The position numbers and the translations under genes are program-made. This document shows, piece after piece, positions 19,991-31,899 of a stretch of DNA of 64,000 nucleotides. Source of the DNA: Phymatolithon calcareum (lineage: Eukaryota; Rhodophyta; Florideophyceae; Hapalidiales); assembly GCA_977006965.1 (NCBI GenBank), contig OZ345353.1, forward strand, positions 4,464,001 to 4,528,000, given 5' to 3'. The notes under the pieces are model-generated. The model was not told the DNA's origin and ran no database searches. It saw only the letters and a list, made by a program, of their open reading frames with translations. Positions within the stretch are counted from its first letter, which is position 1, and each line of letters opens with the position of its first letter.

Positions 19991-20652
19991 GTACGGGCAA
20001 CCCGTGGAGGGGGGAAGTTACGAAAACTTCTCCCGCATGGTAGGAGACTAAATGTGGGTTTTCACACCTCACTAAATCGTGTTACACCAACAAAAAAAGA
20101 AACTCTTCGATAGACAGAATCCATCTAAAACCTCTTGGCACTAGAAAAGTTGCCCTAAGTGTCAGCAGATGCGTTGGAAAATTTTAATAAAAATCTACCT
20201 TTCTTCTTCTTCTCTCGCATGGTCAGACTACATGTCAGGAGTTGGCGAGGTACGACGTCTATGCATGACTTTTTCTATCCCTAAATCAGCTGCCCCTACT
20301 CTACATCGGTAATGTTACTTTAGTTACTACTTTCGAAGCTTTTCCACTTTTTTAGTGTGCTGAAGACGCATTGCTTGCCCCGACTTCGGAGGCTTACCAG
20401 TCCACGTCAACATCATGAGAGGACTTCTTTGAAGAGCTCTGCGTCATACTGAACTGCCGATGCGCTCATCGGGGCGGTGTAATCTTTGAGCAATAATTAT
20501 TACAAAAACTTCTTGTCTCGATTGATTGGTCCTCGAGAAAAGTGCTCCGGAAATCTCATGAATAACAGATGTATGATACTAGGAACGATCCAGATCGACC
20601 TGAATTGATATCAGATCATATGATGTGCATGTCTCGATACTAATGACGTGAT

Positions 20653-21126
20653 ATGCCCAATCAAAACTCCTCCTTTGAAAAACCGCCAATCATAGCTGCC
20701 CAGGTCATGTACTCGAACAATTCGACTGACACTGTACTCGTTGTGTACGTTGTGTACGTTCTGTACCGTACATGTCCAACTACTGGGCAGTGTTTTTTTT
20801 GCGACAGCTTGCGTAGACTCATGCATGTTCCAGCACATTCACCGACTACGTTCATCATGACCCGAAATGGAGCCAGACTGCACTTAGAGAAGAAGACTTG
20901 GCAAACCTGTTCGTCTTCTCTACAGCCTTCCACCTTGGTATTGCTGCCCTCTGCACGTTCACCACTCTCGCGCGTGCCTCGATCGATACCCATTCTGAGA
21001 ACTGATATTGTTGACCTGTACCTCGTCGTCACTGCGTCGATTTTGGGAAGCGATTATCATGTCAAGACTGCGCTTCTCACCCTGATGAATGATATGGGAA
21101 ATGTCAGATACGGAACCACGGCCTGA
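20653..21126 (+). CDS. unassigned ATG-started open frame, 157 residues
   Basis: An open frame begins at ATG 20653 and ends at TGA 21126. It has a hydrophobic VLVVYVVYVLY stretch near residue 30, partly from a TGTGTACGT repeat, then a CPTTGQCFFC Cys cluster and a Ser/Pro-rich middle. No domain is recognised and the flanks are retroelement debris. It could be chance; I list it because it is the longest ATG frame between 16 and 28 kb. Confidence 0.15.
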   Translation: MPNQNSSFEKPPIIAAQVMYSNNSTDTVLVVYVVYVLYRTCPTTGQCFFCDSLRRLMHVPAHSPTTFIMTRNGARLHLEKKTWQTCSSSLQPSTLVLLPSARSPLSRVPRSIPILRTDIVDLYLVVTASILGSDYHVKTALLTLMNDMGNVRYGTTA

Positions 21127-21139
21127 CATGTTGTTGACA

Positions 21140-21837
21140 ACGTTCCCGTCCGGTTTATCTCGGCAGCATTACTGCAAGTTTAACCGGAACCGTTGTCCAG
21201 AGTCGCGCGCATCGTTGCGCAACAGACTATTTCGTCATCACATTGGTTCCTGTATTTCGAATTAAGTTGAATCTGACAACTCTGTGATGATCGCTGTCTT
21301 TCGTACAGCCAATTTTTCCAACGGAATGGTATCGTGCGTTCTTCGCCGATGTGCTTGATAGCAACGACTGTTAGTACGTCTATGTACAGATGGCATTCTC
21401 TGCTGATGTTCCGAGAGGTGTTCCCAGATTAAGGGGATGTTCATCCACGGCAAATCTGTGAAGGAAATGTCCCGTACCCGTTTTTTGACAATGGCGAATA
21501 GCTTCGCGGTTCCTGAACGACCACAGCATCTATGTTAAATTCTTTAATTTGATGCATTTACCAAGCCGTTGTTGTTGAGCTCACGATTGTTCTGAAGTCT
21601 ACTTGCTATACCGGTTAAATGTATATTGTCTCTCCCAAGCATCACGATGAAAGGACTGACTGGTACTGAAGAGAGACGAGGTTGCAGCGAGGAACTAAGA
21701 CGTGCATACTTCGCCTGGACTAATAAAAGATAGCCATTTTTGCGTTTGTCAACTACAGTGAGAAGAAGGCAGGCCTTCTAGACGCGCGGATAAAGTATGG
21801 GCGAAAACTTGTCTTGCACATACCAATTCACAAAACT
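21140..21837. other. no recognisable gene
   Basis: Only short frames on both strands and no repeat that I could match elsewhere in the window. Confidence 0.3.
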
Positions 21838-22160
21838 CTTGTCTCCCCAAAGCGAAAGTCCTCAAAAAAGCGAAGCACAGGCTTCTTTGCACGCACTGGT
21901 TATTTCACCGCTTCCAATATCCCTGGCAAGAACGAGCAAGAAACGAAGATTCCGAACTCGATGAAGCTCTCACAGTTATCTCAACGACTTTCCGATATTC
22001 AAAGAGATGCTGGAAATGGCAGTTGATACCGTCCAAAGAAAATGTCCGAAATCAGAATGAAAACGTAAGCGAAGGATTGTAGCGCAACGAAAAGTCTCTC
22101 AGGTGCAATGATAATTGACGAAGGGAGCTTCAATAAAACAGAAATCCATCCATCCAAAGC
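21838..22160 (+). mobile_element. family A 3' end fragment
   Basis: The plus translation of 21855-22060 matches the C-terminus of the family A ORF2: KKRSTGFFARTGYF, and in another frame the KNEQETKIPNSMKLSQLSQR segment. It then runs through the 3' UTR to GCTTCAATAAAACAGAAATC and ATCC repeats at 22140-22158. It is the same terminus as at 6824-6900, which confirms the element's 3' boundary. Confidence 0.85.
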
Positions 22161-22916
22161 GAAAGTCCTTGTCCTCATCCAATTTAGTACACTGATCAAA
22201 CCGGAGATCACGATGATATGCAATGGGGACGTTGAGCCAATGGAGAGCATGCTGCAACTGTTCGATGGTCATATCTCCGCGGTTGCCCCTGTTCGCGCCT
22301 TGAAAATCATGCTAGGCCCTATTTTCCAGATGTATGGTTTTCAGCAATTGAGGACGGCCCTGCTGATCCACTGTTCGGCGCCCCGCCCTGGATGTATTCA
22401 GTGTTGCCGGTCGTCGGAAGGTTCAGTACATCAGATTCCAACTCCTCTAGATTAACGCGAGATGGTGCACCATTCGTATGTTCCATCGGGACGAGAACAA
22501 CATACGAAGATTCCTCATAGGGCCAAGTAGGGGCAGGCGTCACCGGTGATTCCGATGTGACAGATGTGGGATATCTCCGAGGATAAGGCACTGGAATGAG
22601 ACGAGGAGAGATGTACGACGATGGCTGAAAATTGATGACGTGCGTGTAGCGCCAGGCTCCAAAAGAACCCGACGCCACATGGGAGAGAAAAGCCCAAGAG
22701 AGGAGTGCGAAGAAAAGAGCGGGAGAGGCAAGATAAAAGAGGAGGAAAGAAAGACAAGCCAACAAAACCCCCAATAGATAGGGGACACCGGACAGACGTC
22801 GGCGTCGTCCTCGGGCGGCGACCTTGGCTTGGGCGTCGACCTTCAAACGAACGCACGAAAATGGGAAAAGGGAAATTGAGCGCAGTTGTCTCCATGCTGG
22901 CTTGCATGACGACGGT
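22161..22916. other. no supported gene; open but unconvincing minus frames
   Basis: A minus frame (22846-22319) contains a hydrophobic stretch near YLLGVLLACLSFLLFYLASP, but it starts at TTG, has no domain, and overlaps equally open frames. The base composition (purine-rich plus strand) can produce such frames by chance. Confidence 0.3.
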
Positions 22917-23050
22917 TGCGAACAAGAAGGTTGGAAAGAGCTCCGACTCCGCGTGGTCGAAGGGCCATGCAGGCGATGTTGAGCGTGCTACGAGCCGAGC
23001 ATTCGAGCCGAATTACAGAACTCCCCACCTTCCTTTACTCAGAGGAAGGG
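22917..23050 (+). repeat. dispersed repeat, copy 2
   Basis: Direct-orientation partner of 110-250, sharing the CGCGTGGTCGA, ATTCGAGCCGAATTACAGAA and CCACCTTCCTTTACT blocks. Weaker similarity may extend about 200 bp further. Bases 23050-24470 hold nothing else I recognise. Confidence 0.5.
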
Positions 23051-24473
23051 ACTAACTAGCTTATATACTACAACCTAAGCAAAAGACAGCGATGCAGCGC
23101 ATAGACACACAAGAGACACGTGCAAGTAGGGCCCAGCAGATCACCTACCACGAGCAGCATGACCATCGCGATCCAAGTTGTGCTGCGTACAGTCCCGAGA
23201 GGAAAAAGCGACCGCGTTGGGACAGCGACATAACAGCGGGCGCTACGGCGAGGTGGAAAAAGGGCTTATCGGTGCCCTCCCAGGGAGACAATATCTTGCC
23301 CTCAGGGTTTGATGACACGAGACGCAAGTGTTGAGGCCCTCGGTTGTGTAGCATCCGTCCATGGTGATTCAGGTACATATGGTGCCGCAGCACGGACACG
23401 AAAGCCAGAATCGGAGGCAGCCGGGATGCCTACCTCCACGAGCGCGTTGTTGGGCGCACTTGTGTCTTGGATTGGCAAGCGCTGTCGAGCAGGGGTTTCG
23501 TGTGAGGCACACGGGGAGTGGGCGGGACTAATGTCCATCGAATCAAAAACTGGCGCGGAGATAGCATGATTTCGTTGGGCATTCATGGTGGATGACGGCT
23601 GTACGGAACCCGACGGGACAAACGCCGAGTGAGACCAAAGACCTCTTGTAGACGTATGTTCGAGGAATACGGTAGGCCTTGAGGGCGCACTAGGGCAGGG
23701 TCAGGCTGAAGTGCGACAACAGGGCGCGTTCTCAGGGGTGGGTCAGGTTGATACAGAATCTCTTTCATAAAATTTTATTTTCAATAAATTTACTACTCTC
23801 TGCAAGCAGGGTATTCGCTATTGGATTGCCTATAAAATAATCATCGAAAACTTGCAGAATCCGAAGGAATAAGATCTCACGGGTCTCTGTCCCACGCCCA
23901 AGTACACTCGTTTAACGAAGCCTAACATCCTTTGAAAAACGACGTAACGCTTGACAAGAGACTATCAGCATCTGAGTATCTCAAGACGCTCTAAGGTTGC
24001 TGAAGTCTTCCTGAGTTCACACGACGACATAGGTGCAAGGCGAAGCCTGAAACATAGTGTTCTCTGAGGTGGGCTTCATCATTGGCAGACTTTCTCTAGC
24101 CTCTCCGCACTGTTGTCCAGAGCTCTCATCCCAGCGCGACATAGCGTAGATGTTCTTGCGCTCTATTAGAAAAAGCCCTAAAGCTGCCTTACAACTATTA
24201 CTACATTTTGTGAACAATAGGAAGTTGATTGTAGGACGATGTGCATGCAAACGCGACTGTTTTGGTGTGCCATAGATCTGCTAATTGTGCTACCATCAAA
24301 ACCGTAAACCTCTCGAGTCCTGAAAAGCAGAGTGACACCACCGTGCGTTGCCGAGTTCGGTAATCAAGTTGCACATTCGAATCTGGCATCTACGCCGTTG
24401 TCCAATTGCAATCAATTTCAGGTCCAGTAATAATTCTGCAATGCTTCGTAAATTCACGAAGTATAATAGCTTT

Positions 24474-24543
24474 GGGGAGCACAGCAACATTTTGGCCCGA
24501 TAGTTATTTAGTTGATTTGGGCCAAAATGGTGCCGTGCTCCCC
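24474..24543. repeat. inverted repeat, 25-bp arms with two mismatches
   Basis: The left arm 24474-24498 (GGGGAGCACAGCAACATTTT then GGCCC) pairs with the right arm 24519-24543 across a 20-bp spacer. It may be the two ends of a nearly deleted MITE or a foldback unit. No target duplication is evident. Confidence 0.75.
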
Positions 24544-25767
24544 CGGTGTATTCATGAATATATTTATTATTTTAATTATTAAAATAATTCACGACTTGAA
24601 AGTCATAACACATTTACCGTGTCCCGAGTTGCAATCGAGACGATCTCCTGGGCACACTCAAGTGAGCCTAGCTCATTCCACTCCCGTTATCACAGATGGG
24701 ACAGAGAAGCACCTGTAAGTCCTGAAAAAATGTACAATTCGTAAACCACTTGAGCTTCGCATTCTGCATTACCCTGCCCTTTGTCATGGCGCCCACCACT
24801 TACACTCCCACGCCTACCCAAAAGTTGGTTTCCGTTCATGTTCGTATCCCCATCTTCGGCTTGTTGGACAAAGTCAGAGCGCACCGTTTCCGCTAAGCAC
24901 TAAGGCGTCCGCCGGATGAAAAGATCACGTTTTCACAGACTTCACGCAGAGGATGTAGAGGAGCTAGTCACACTGGATGATGCAACAATAAGCCCAGAAA
25001 CGCCTGGAGCGCTTTTCGAAGATGGCGACGGACCGACCGGAAAGTCACGAAAGTAGATGGAGGCTCCGCGGATAACAGAGATACAGAGGGGCTTGCGCAG
25101 GCCCGATGTAGCGGGGATAACTGGTTTTCGCATGCTAATTGCCGACATACTTGCTTACGCTGAAAACCTGGATTACAAAGAAGAGGTTGGTATTGCAATT
25201 GTAGAAATTCTCACATTTGCAGTTGTGGATGGGGCGGCACAAACTAGATTGGAGTTTCCATGACTTCAGAGGGCTGCAGGAGCGCAAGTGCAGCTTTAAA
25301 GAGCTGGGTCGCTAATGACTTTATCCCCATTCGAAAATTATGTGGTAGCTAAAATCGTGTTCTACGGCATCGCCGGGATCGGGATTGCTACCACTATGGC
25401 GGGCTGAATGCTGGCGCAGTGTCAACAGTCCTCGTAGACGCGATCGGTAATAAGATGCGCGTACACTCGAGCACTCTTACCGAAGTCTGGCCGCCATGGA
25501 GATGGAGGACTGTGCCTCACTACATTCTGTGGACAAGTGGTAACGTGCAGAATATGCTCCGTGGCATGTACTCAATATTTTATACATTTTTAAGGTATGC
25601 GCCGTGCATCGGCGGTTAGGATATTCTACTAAGTGAGTATTCTGACGATGTTAAAATTTCGATAAATTTTCGGCTAAACGGTATTCATGGACGCACGCAA
25701 TATTCTAAAAACGGAGGTTATACACTTAAAGAGGATCCAGTTATCGAGGGTTGACTCTACATAACAG

Positions 25768-26331
25768 CAGGGGGAAAGTTATACAGGGGGAGAAAAGCTA
25801 ATTCTGGATGTTTCAAAGATTATACTGAAAACGTTTGTTGCGTTGTGCACGGTAATTTATAAGGGATTTCGTGTATAAAAATATATCTGAAAAGCTGTTG
25901 TTGATGCAGTTCTAGACGTGCCCGTCGCACGTGATCTGCCAATAAGAACGGCGCCTGAGCAAGGTGTACTACGAAATGGACGTGCGTGTGCGTTAACGGT
26001 TGCTTGCATGGCGCCGGGATCGATGCGTGCGCACGTGAAAGGTGCGAAAGCTTGAGCTCGAATGCATCGTTTGTGTACACCGCACTACACACTGCCCATC
26101 AACGTTAATTCTGATAATTTTCAGCCAGATGGGCATGGCGCAACGTGAGCCGTCACAAAATTTGGACGCACAATTTTCACAACTTCCTGACGGCTTTCTC
26201 AATATTTTTATGATGCATTTTCGCATTTTCGTTCACGCTTCATCACGGACCGTACTGTACGTGAAGCGCTTGAGAAAAAAGGTATAACAACTGACTTGGT
26301 TTCCTCGCCCTGTATATTTAACTTTCCCCTG
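25768..26331. mobile_element. hAT-like non-autonomous DNA transposon with target-site duplication
   Basis: The left end CAGGGGGAAAGTTATACAGG and the reverse complement of the right end (CAGGGGAAAGTTAAATATAC) are imperfect terminal inverted repeats starting CAGGGG. The element is flanked on both sides by ATAACAG (25761-25767 and 26332-26338). CAGGG ends are typical of hAT elements, whose duplication is normally 8 bp; 7 bp is visible here, so the superfamily call is tentative. At 564 bp it cannot encode a full transposase. Confidence 0.75.
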
Positions 26332-27202
26332 ATAACAGTTACTCTCTCAAAAAACTCGTTCACAGCAATGCGAAACGAGTTCACCGATCAAGTACAGTAC
26401 CATATCATATCATACGGTTTACATGACTCTGTCGGACGACATCATTACGACGGTGTAATCAGCGCGTGTAATACACAGCAGGCATGTTTTTGTTTCAATT
26501 CGATTGCATTTGATCGTATGTCTGTGCAACTTTGTGCATCCCATTCACAGCTCTTTCAACATCGCTGCCTACAGTACAGTACTGACCAAGTGGGATGGAC
26601 GGGATGTTTTGGAAATTTGTGCAGACATGTAGTCAATTATATATATATTTTTTTCGAAGGCCCATGAGGTCTAATTATGTAACAAGTCATTTCAGCACGC
26701 ATGCAACTCCGGTCCAACACAGTATGGATACGTATCAGCAGGAATATGAGACGACTAACAAATCTATAGCCGCAATCACATGCAGCAAAGTAACCTCATC
26801 ATAGTTTGTTCCAGTGCCTCAACTGCTCTGAGAGCGCCAGTTTGTTAGGTGGCGGACCGAAGGAAATATTTCCTGGGATGAGTCTCCCAAATGACACGTA
26901 CTGCGCAGTAGTGCATGCCACCCATGACCGCCACGATCGAACTGTAGCTGAGAAGGTGCTCTCAGGTGGACATGACCCTTAAAATTACCGTTACATACCT
27001 TTACAGTACTCACATCAGTCCCCGGGCCTCCTTTCGATCGAGATTGTATCAAAAATTGACAGTTAACCCATTCGCGTTGAAGACTATAGAGCTGATTTTG
27101 AATTTCAATCGAAATCATTGTGATTGCCGTTCCTTGCTGGTACGAGTCTCACGTTACTGTAGATTTTGGTGTCGGAAAGCAGTTTAAAAATATACTAGAA
27201 TG

Positions 27203-28063
27203 AGGGGAATGTTAGGAGGGGGACAAAAGCAGAAACTTAATGTTTCAAAAACTTAATTAAAAATGTGACCTGCGTTGTGTCCGGTTCATTATGAGGAAAT
27301 CTTTGTATCAAAAATTAAGTGACAAAGCTCGAATCTTGCAGCGCTCTGACGCAGACGTCGTTCGACGACGGCCAATAGAATTGTGCCAGTACATGTAGTG
27401 CTGTAACCATCCTATGGGCAGTATAGTTGCAGTGCAGTAAACGCTGCGGTGCCATGTCGGATACCGAGGCGCTAGTGTCTAGTTTACTGAAGCCCCTCAA
27501 TTGAGGGTAACGGATCCGAAAATGCCTTTCCTGATCGGGCCAATATGATAATCAGTAAACTAGACACTAGTGCGAGCGCTTTCGTGATTAGCTGCATAAA
27601 TTGTGGCAACGTGGCCGCAAGCGATAGTTTATATTTCGCAGAAGTGGATCATCGCATGATGCGAACATTTATCGCAAGAGAGGACCACCAACGGATGAGC
27701 GCGTTTGTTCCAGCCCAGAACGAATGGCTGATTGAAGCCCGAGCTCGCCAAACGAGCTACTCGCCTCCGAGAGCGTTCCGCTCGCGTCCACCGCTGTTAG
27801 ACACGACAAACGCTTCATAAAAAGGAGAATGAAAGCTGAAAATATGGCCCTCGTTCCCGGAATATTGAGAGTTGCCAATGTAGCTGTCGTTCTCGTTGCA
27901 GTATTCGATTTTGTGGTGAAAAACAATAGAAATATTCTGTAAACAAGAGTTATTATTGATACAGCCTGAACTCATAATTTTTGCCGGCACATCAATGTCC
28001 TGCTTTTGCAGACAACTTTTGAAACAAAAAAATCAGTTTTATTCCCCCCATAACATTCCCCTG
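27203..28063. mobile_element. second hAT-like non-autonomous element, related to 25768-26331
   Basis: The left end AGGGGAATGTTAGGAGGGGG and the reverse complement of the right end (CAGGGGAATGTTATGGGGGG) form imperfect terminal repeats. Subterminal sequence (ATGTTTCAAA, GCGTTGTG and a TTTGTATCAAAAATTAAG-like stretch) resembles the inner left side of the 25768 element. No clear target duplication. It contains an 18-bp perfect inverted repeat at 27472-27489 and 27553-27570. Confidence 0.55.
27472..27570. repeat. 18-bp perfect inverted repeat, 63-bp spacer
   Basis: CTAGTGTCTAGTTTACTG at 27472-27489 is the exact reverse complement of 27553-27570. It lies in the middle of the hAT-like element at 27203-28063 and could be the ends of a smaller nested element. 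Confidence 0.85.
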
Positions 28064-28687
28064 ACAATACATATTTTCGAACACGGCCATGGTGGGTGGG
28101 GAAAGCGCGGCAGCGTTGAGACGCTTAGGTCGTAAATTAAGGCCGAATCAAAACAGAACATCTGCTGTTCGTACATGAACTTTTTCCGCAACTACAGTAC
28201 TGCAACAACCCTGATTCGTGTACCGAAATTACAGACTGTGGTTCAGTATACCAGAGCTGTCTGGTTCCACGCGACGGCGCAGACGATGTGCCCGGGGAAT
28301 GAGTCTTGTCCCCATATTCTGCCATCGGAACGGGCAAAAGTAATGTGTTTCCTGCAATTGCCAAGGCATCGGCGAATGCACTGCATGAACGCATGAAGGT
28401 GCTCTTCATGCGCTGCTCCCCGTCATCGCTGGCTGGAGAGCAACTTTGGACATTCGCGATTGTTCATCAAGCCAGTCATTTAAGCGCAGGAAGAAGAAAT
28501 GCGTTCAGCACGCTTTCTGTCTGCTGTTCCCATGAGAATGATTACATGCCCCATGTACAGTACGGAGATATCGGCGATGGCGGTTGAGGTGACGTTGAGG
28601 GAGCGGGGGTATTCGATATCGTGCTCTGTGGACGTCATAATGATGGTGCCTTTTCCTATGAATTAAGTTTAAGTTTGAACACTCTCA

Positions 28688-28714
28688 GAGTGTGTCGGAA
28701 TTAAATTTGGCCCT
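28688..28714 (+). repeat. left terminal inverted repeat of DUF7869 transposon
   Basis: 27 bp, identical in inverted form to 30951-30977, with TCTCA immediately to its left. Confidence 0.9.
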
Positions 28715-28999
28715 CCAAAAACTACAAGTAGCTGTACTCGAATTAGTTCTAGAGCTCTTTTGCTTTCCCATTTTTTTTAATTCAATGGATGCATCCTTCA
28801 TAGTAACCGCAGCTTAGCCTCTAGAAAAGATATACAACTCATAGAAAATGGTACTCACGAAAACCGCTACAGGACCCCTTGTCAAAACGCTTACAGTTTC
28901 CAGGACGTTGATTAACTCTACAATAGATTTGGTGTGATAAATGTGCAACTGCATCCAAAAAACCCTCATCCTTTGTCGACAGCACGATACTACCACCGT

Positions 29000-30880
29000 A
29001 TGTCGTCTTCCTCACCGTCCTCATCGGAGGCCGAAGAGCCGGTGCCGAAGCGCCAGAAAGGTTCATACGCCAATTTCGATGAGGAAATGTTCGTCGACAG
29101 CGTAATCAAGCGAAAGAAGGAAAAACATCGATGCTGCGGTCGCACATGTCTGCTGAAGCTAAGGGAGAGCGCGGTGCGTACACATGCGCAACTTCTCACG
29201 TTCTACTTCTCACTCAACCCGCCCTACTTGCGCAACTGCGTGTTCCGTACGTTCGTAATGACGTGCTACATGCAGCAAGTGAACGAGCACGGAAACCACT
29301 GTGAATATCGCGTACCGGCCATCAAGCACAAGCTGTGCCGGGAGACGTGGTTGATGCTAATGAATATTTCGAAGGGCACGTACGACAACTGGCGTGCATT
29401 GACTATACCGCAGCGAAATGTGCTCCCCCCCGATCACGGCCTGGTATCGTACACATCGAATGCCGCAAAGCCAGCTGCACGTGCCGCCGTGCGGCAGTAC
29501 GTGGCCGACATCGCCGCTGCGGACGGACACCCACTGCCTGTGCGTATGCGCTGTAGCGACGGCAAGCACACAGACTCGATGGACGGCACTGAGGCTATTG
29601 TAGTGCTTCCGCCGCGCTACACGAAGCGCTCTCTACACAAAGAGTACATCTCGTCGCAGCAAAATTGCTCGCTGCACGTGCATCTGGACACGTTCATCGA
29701 CGTGCTGAATAAGGATTTGCCCTTCGTTCGAGTTTCGCTGCGCGCGCGCGGTCTCTGCGACGTGTGCTTCGTGTTCCGGGACTCTGTGCGCACTATATCG
29801 GACAGAAATCTACCGGAAAAGGCCCAGGAGTGGCGCGAGCATCTTGAGGCCGCAGATGCGACGCGCGACGTGTACCGCGAGTCGCAGTATGCCGCTCGTA
29901 TAGTGGTGCGTGCGCCTTCCCTTGCACGTTTGCCGCTCGCGGCCGTGTCGTACGATTACGCGAAACAGTTATCGGTGCCTATGCTCAGTGAACAGACTAT
30001 GAATGAGTGGTTCGTGCAGAAGAAGGGGTACGACGTGAACCTGTTTGGAATTGTCGACGAAGGCAATGGCATGAAGGGAGTGCAGTATAACTACATCTAT
30101 GGCGAGGGCACAAAGCACGGCTCAGTGCAGGTGGCGTCGATGTTGCATCACTTTTTCGCCCACACATGCCCTCTTGTCGGCAACGCCAAAGTCCTTCACC
30201 TTCACAGCGACTCTTGTACAGGCCAGAATAAGAACAACTTCGTACTCGGGTACTTTATGCTTCGCGTTGCACATGGACACCATGATGAAATTGTATGGCA
30301 CTTCATGGCTGTCGGTCACACTAAGTTCCGACCCGACGAGGGTTTCGGATCCATTCGTCAGCATGTAGACGGCCGCACAAACGTGCTTAGTATGCAGGAG
30401 ATGAAGGTGGCGATCGAAGCGAGCTCAGAGTCAAACCGCTGCGTTCTGTTTCCTGTCGAGGAGGTTCGCAATTGGAAGAAGGTGAGCGAAACGTTTAAGT
30501 TGCTTACTGGCTTCAGGAAATACTTTGCGTACAAGATTCACATCAAAGCCTTACAGGAAAGCAACGAGCGCAAGGTGGTAGTGGATGTGTACCGTAAGCC
30601 TGACGGTGACGTGCCAGATATCTCCACGTCGCTGCTCAAGCCGGGAAAGCAATACCCGGTGTTCGAAAGCTTTGAGCGCATACCGGTAAATAAGCTTACG
30701 AAGGCACGCCGAGCCAGCCTTCTGAAGGACGTTTTCGTGGTCCTTGAGCGCAACCGCATCCACATGAGCCATGAGGCTCGCTCATGGTGGAATGAGACAG
30801 TGATCTCCGGTGCCAGTGAGTCCGAGGACAACGCTGACCACAATGAAGTCAGTAGTAGTGCAGAAATTGTTTTACAGTAG
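29000..30880 (+). CDS. candidate transposase, DUF7869-like, 626 residues
   Basis: The ATG at 29000 is the first in the frame. The N-terminus is Ser/Glu-rich with a PKRQKG nuclear-signal-like patch, then KHRCCGRTCL near residue 45, a probable metal site. The C-terminal half carries the hallmark blocks of DUF7869 proteins: FGIVDEGNG (Asp near 352), LHLHSDSCTGQNKNN (Asp near 403) and GHTKFRPDEGFG (Asp near 446). Known: this domain occurs in many uncharacterised eukaryotic proteins. Inference: the three spaced acids and the location inside a TIR element make it the RNase H-fold (DDD/DDE) transposase that cuts and pastes this element. The frame fills 82% of the element and is uninterrupted, so the copy may be active. 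Expression would need a promoter in the 310 bp between the TIR and the ATG. Confidence 0.85.
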   Translation: MSSSSPSSSEAEEPVPKRQKGSYANFDEEMFVDSVIKRKKEKHRCCGRTCLLKLRESAVRTHAQLLTFYFSLNPPYLRNCVFRTFVMTCYMQQVNEHGNHCEYRVPAIKHKLCRETWLMLMNISKGTYDNWRALTIPQRNVLPPDHGLVSYTSNAAKPAARAAVRQYVADIAAADGHPLPVRMRCSDGKHTDSMDGTEAIVVLPPRYTKRSLHKEYISSQQNCSLHVHLDTFIDVLNKDLPFVRVSLRARGLCDVCFVFRDSVRTISDRNLPEKAQEWREHLEAADATRDVYRESQYAARIVVRAPSLARLPLAAVSYDYAKQLSVPMLSEQTMNEWFVQKKGYDVNLFGIVDEGNGMKGVQYNYIYGEGTKHGSVQVASMLHHFFAHTCPLVGNAKVLHLHSDSCTGQNKNNFVLGYFMLRVAHGHHDEIVWHFMAVGHTKFRPDEGFGSIRQHVDGRTNVLSMQEMKVAIEASSESNRCVLFPVEEVRNWKKVSETFKLLTGFRKYFAYKIHIKALQESNERKVVVDVYRKPDGDVPDISTSLLKPGKQYPVFESFERIPVNKLTKARRASLLKDVFVVLERNRIHMSHEARSWWNETVISGASESEDNADHNEVSSSAEIVLQ

Positions 30881-30950
30881 TACTGAGTATGACAGTAGTA
30901 TATAGTTTTCGCGCGAACGATTTTCACTTTACAACCTCTCCTCAAACACT

Positions 30951-30977
30951 AGGGCCAAATTTAATTCCGACACACTC
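30951..30977 (-). repeat. right terminal inverted repeat of DUF7869 transposon
   Basis: 27 bp, the exact inverse of 28688-28714, followed immediately by TCTCA. It lies 71 bp past the stop of the transposase frame. Confidence 0.9.
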
Positions 30978-31899
30978 TCTCAGGTGATGAGAAATGTCGC
31001 ACTACAATGGGACTGTTGTGGATAGGTTGGCTTGGACCAGCCTTGATGACCCTCTTCAAGTGCGTTTGAATTATCGCCCGTTTGTCTCGAGAGTTAATCA
31101 AGGAGATTATTCCCAGTCGAGCTGCAAATGTGAGCCGTGCGATGGCATCAAAAATATTTTTAAATTTAAGACACGCGCCGTGACGTCTACTGACAACAAT
31201 CCTTATACAGTGGTGAATATTCTTTAAATCTTGAAATTTGATAAAACTTATGAAGATAGCACACGTGAACCTTACTTGTCCACTGGTCCAAACCAGTCCC
31301 GACCAAAGGTCCAATTAGCGGCTTGACAGGGTGAAACCAAAATATACCGTTGCTCACGCCGTTGGCAGAGCATGCCTCAAGCCCGCCCCCACCCTACTGC
31401 ATGATCCACCTGTCCACTTCCCTGCCACAAGTCGCCGATTATGCATGACGACGCGTACCAAACACACCTTTCGACCCCAATGGTGGCTGTTCTCCAACGT
31501 ATCACAATGGAAAAGCTGGGATTCCACGAGCACGGGCGACGTATTTAAGTAGACATCGAAGGTGGCTGCATTCGTAAATTTAGGGCATGGTAAATGATGG
31601 CGAACTGTTCGCAATATGTGCGGATGTTTCAAATATGTTTCCTGTGAACCAAGGTCTCGCCCTGCCACTATAATGTACTGCAGATTTTTATATAAAAGAT
31701 AACAACGCATCTGCTGATGTTTGGGCCAACTTTTCGGGTGCCAAAAACCTGGCTCGATTCTGTTCGGTGAAGATTTTCTTTCAGTCGATTTTCCGCAGTT
31801 TAGTGGTTTAAAAATATCTGCCTTTGGTCTCCTTAGGGGCCTTGAAGGGGAAAGCTATTCCAAGTACATGTGTCTCCGAGGGGGGGAGTTAGATTTGCC

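Larger units (their letters stand above)
28688..30977 (+). mobile_element. complete DNA transposon with DUF7869-like transposase
   Basis: A perfect 27-bp inverted repeat (start GAGTGTGTCGGAATTAAATT) occupies 28688-28714 and 30951-30977. Directly outside both ends lies the same 5-bp sequence TCTCA (28683-28687 and 30978-30982), a target-site duplication. The 2290-bp element holds one long intact open frame (29000-30880) on plus. Identical ends, an intact frame and an intact duplication imply a recent insertion. I do not recognise the superfamily from the TIR; a 5-bp duplication limits the options. Confidence 0.9.

Noticed and set aside
20653-21126. Calling this frame a confident gene
   Set aside because: It has an ATG, but the hydrophobic part derives from a short TGTGTACGT repeat and no homologue is evident; kept only as a low-confidence entry.
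22319-22846. Membrane protein on minus
   Set aside because: TTG start, overlapping open frames on the same strand, no family; likely compositional.
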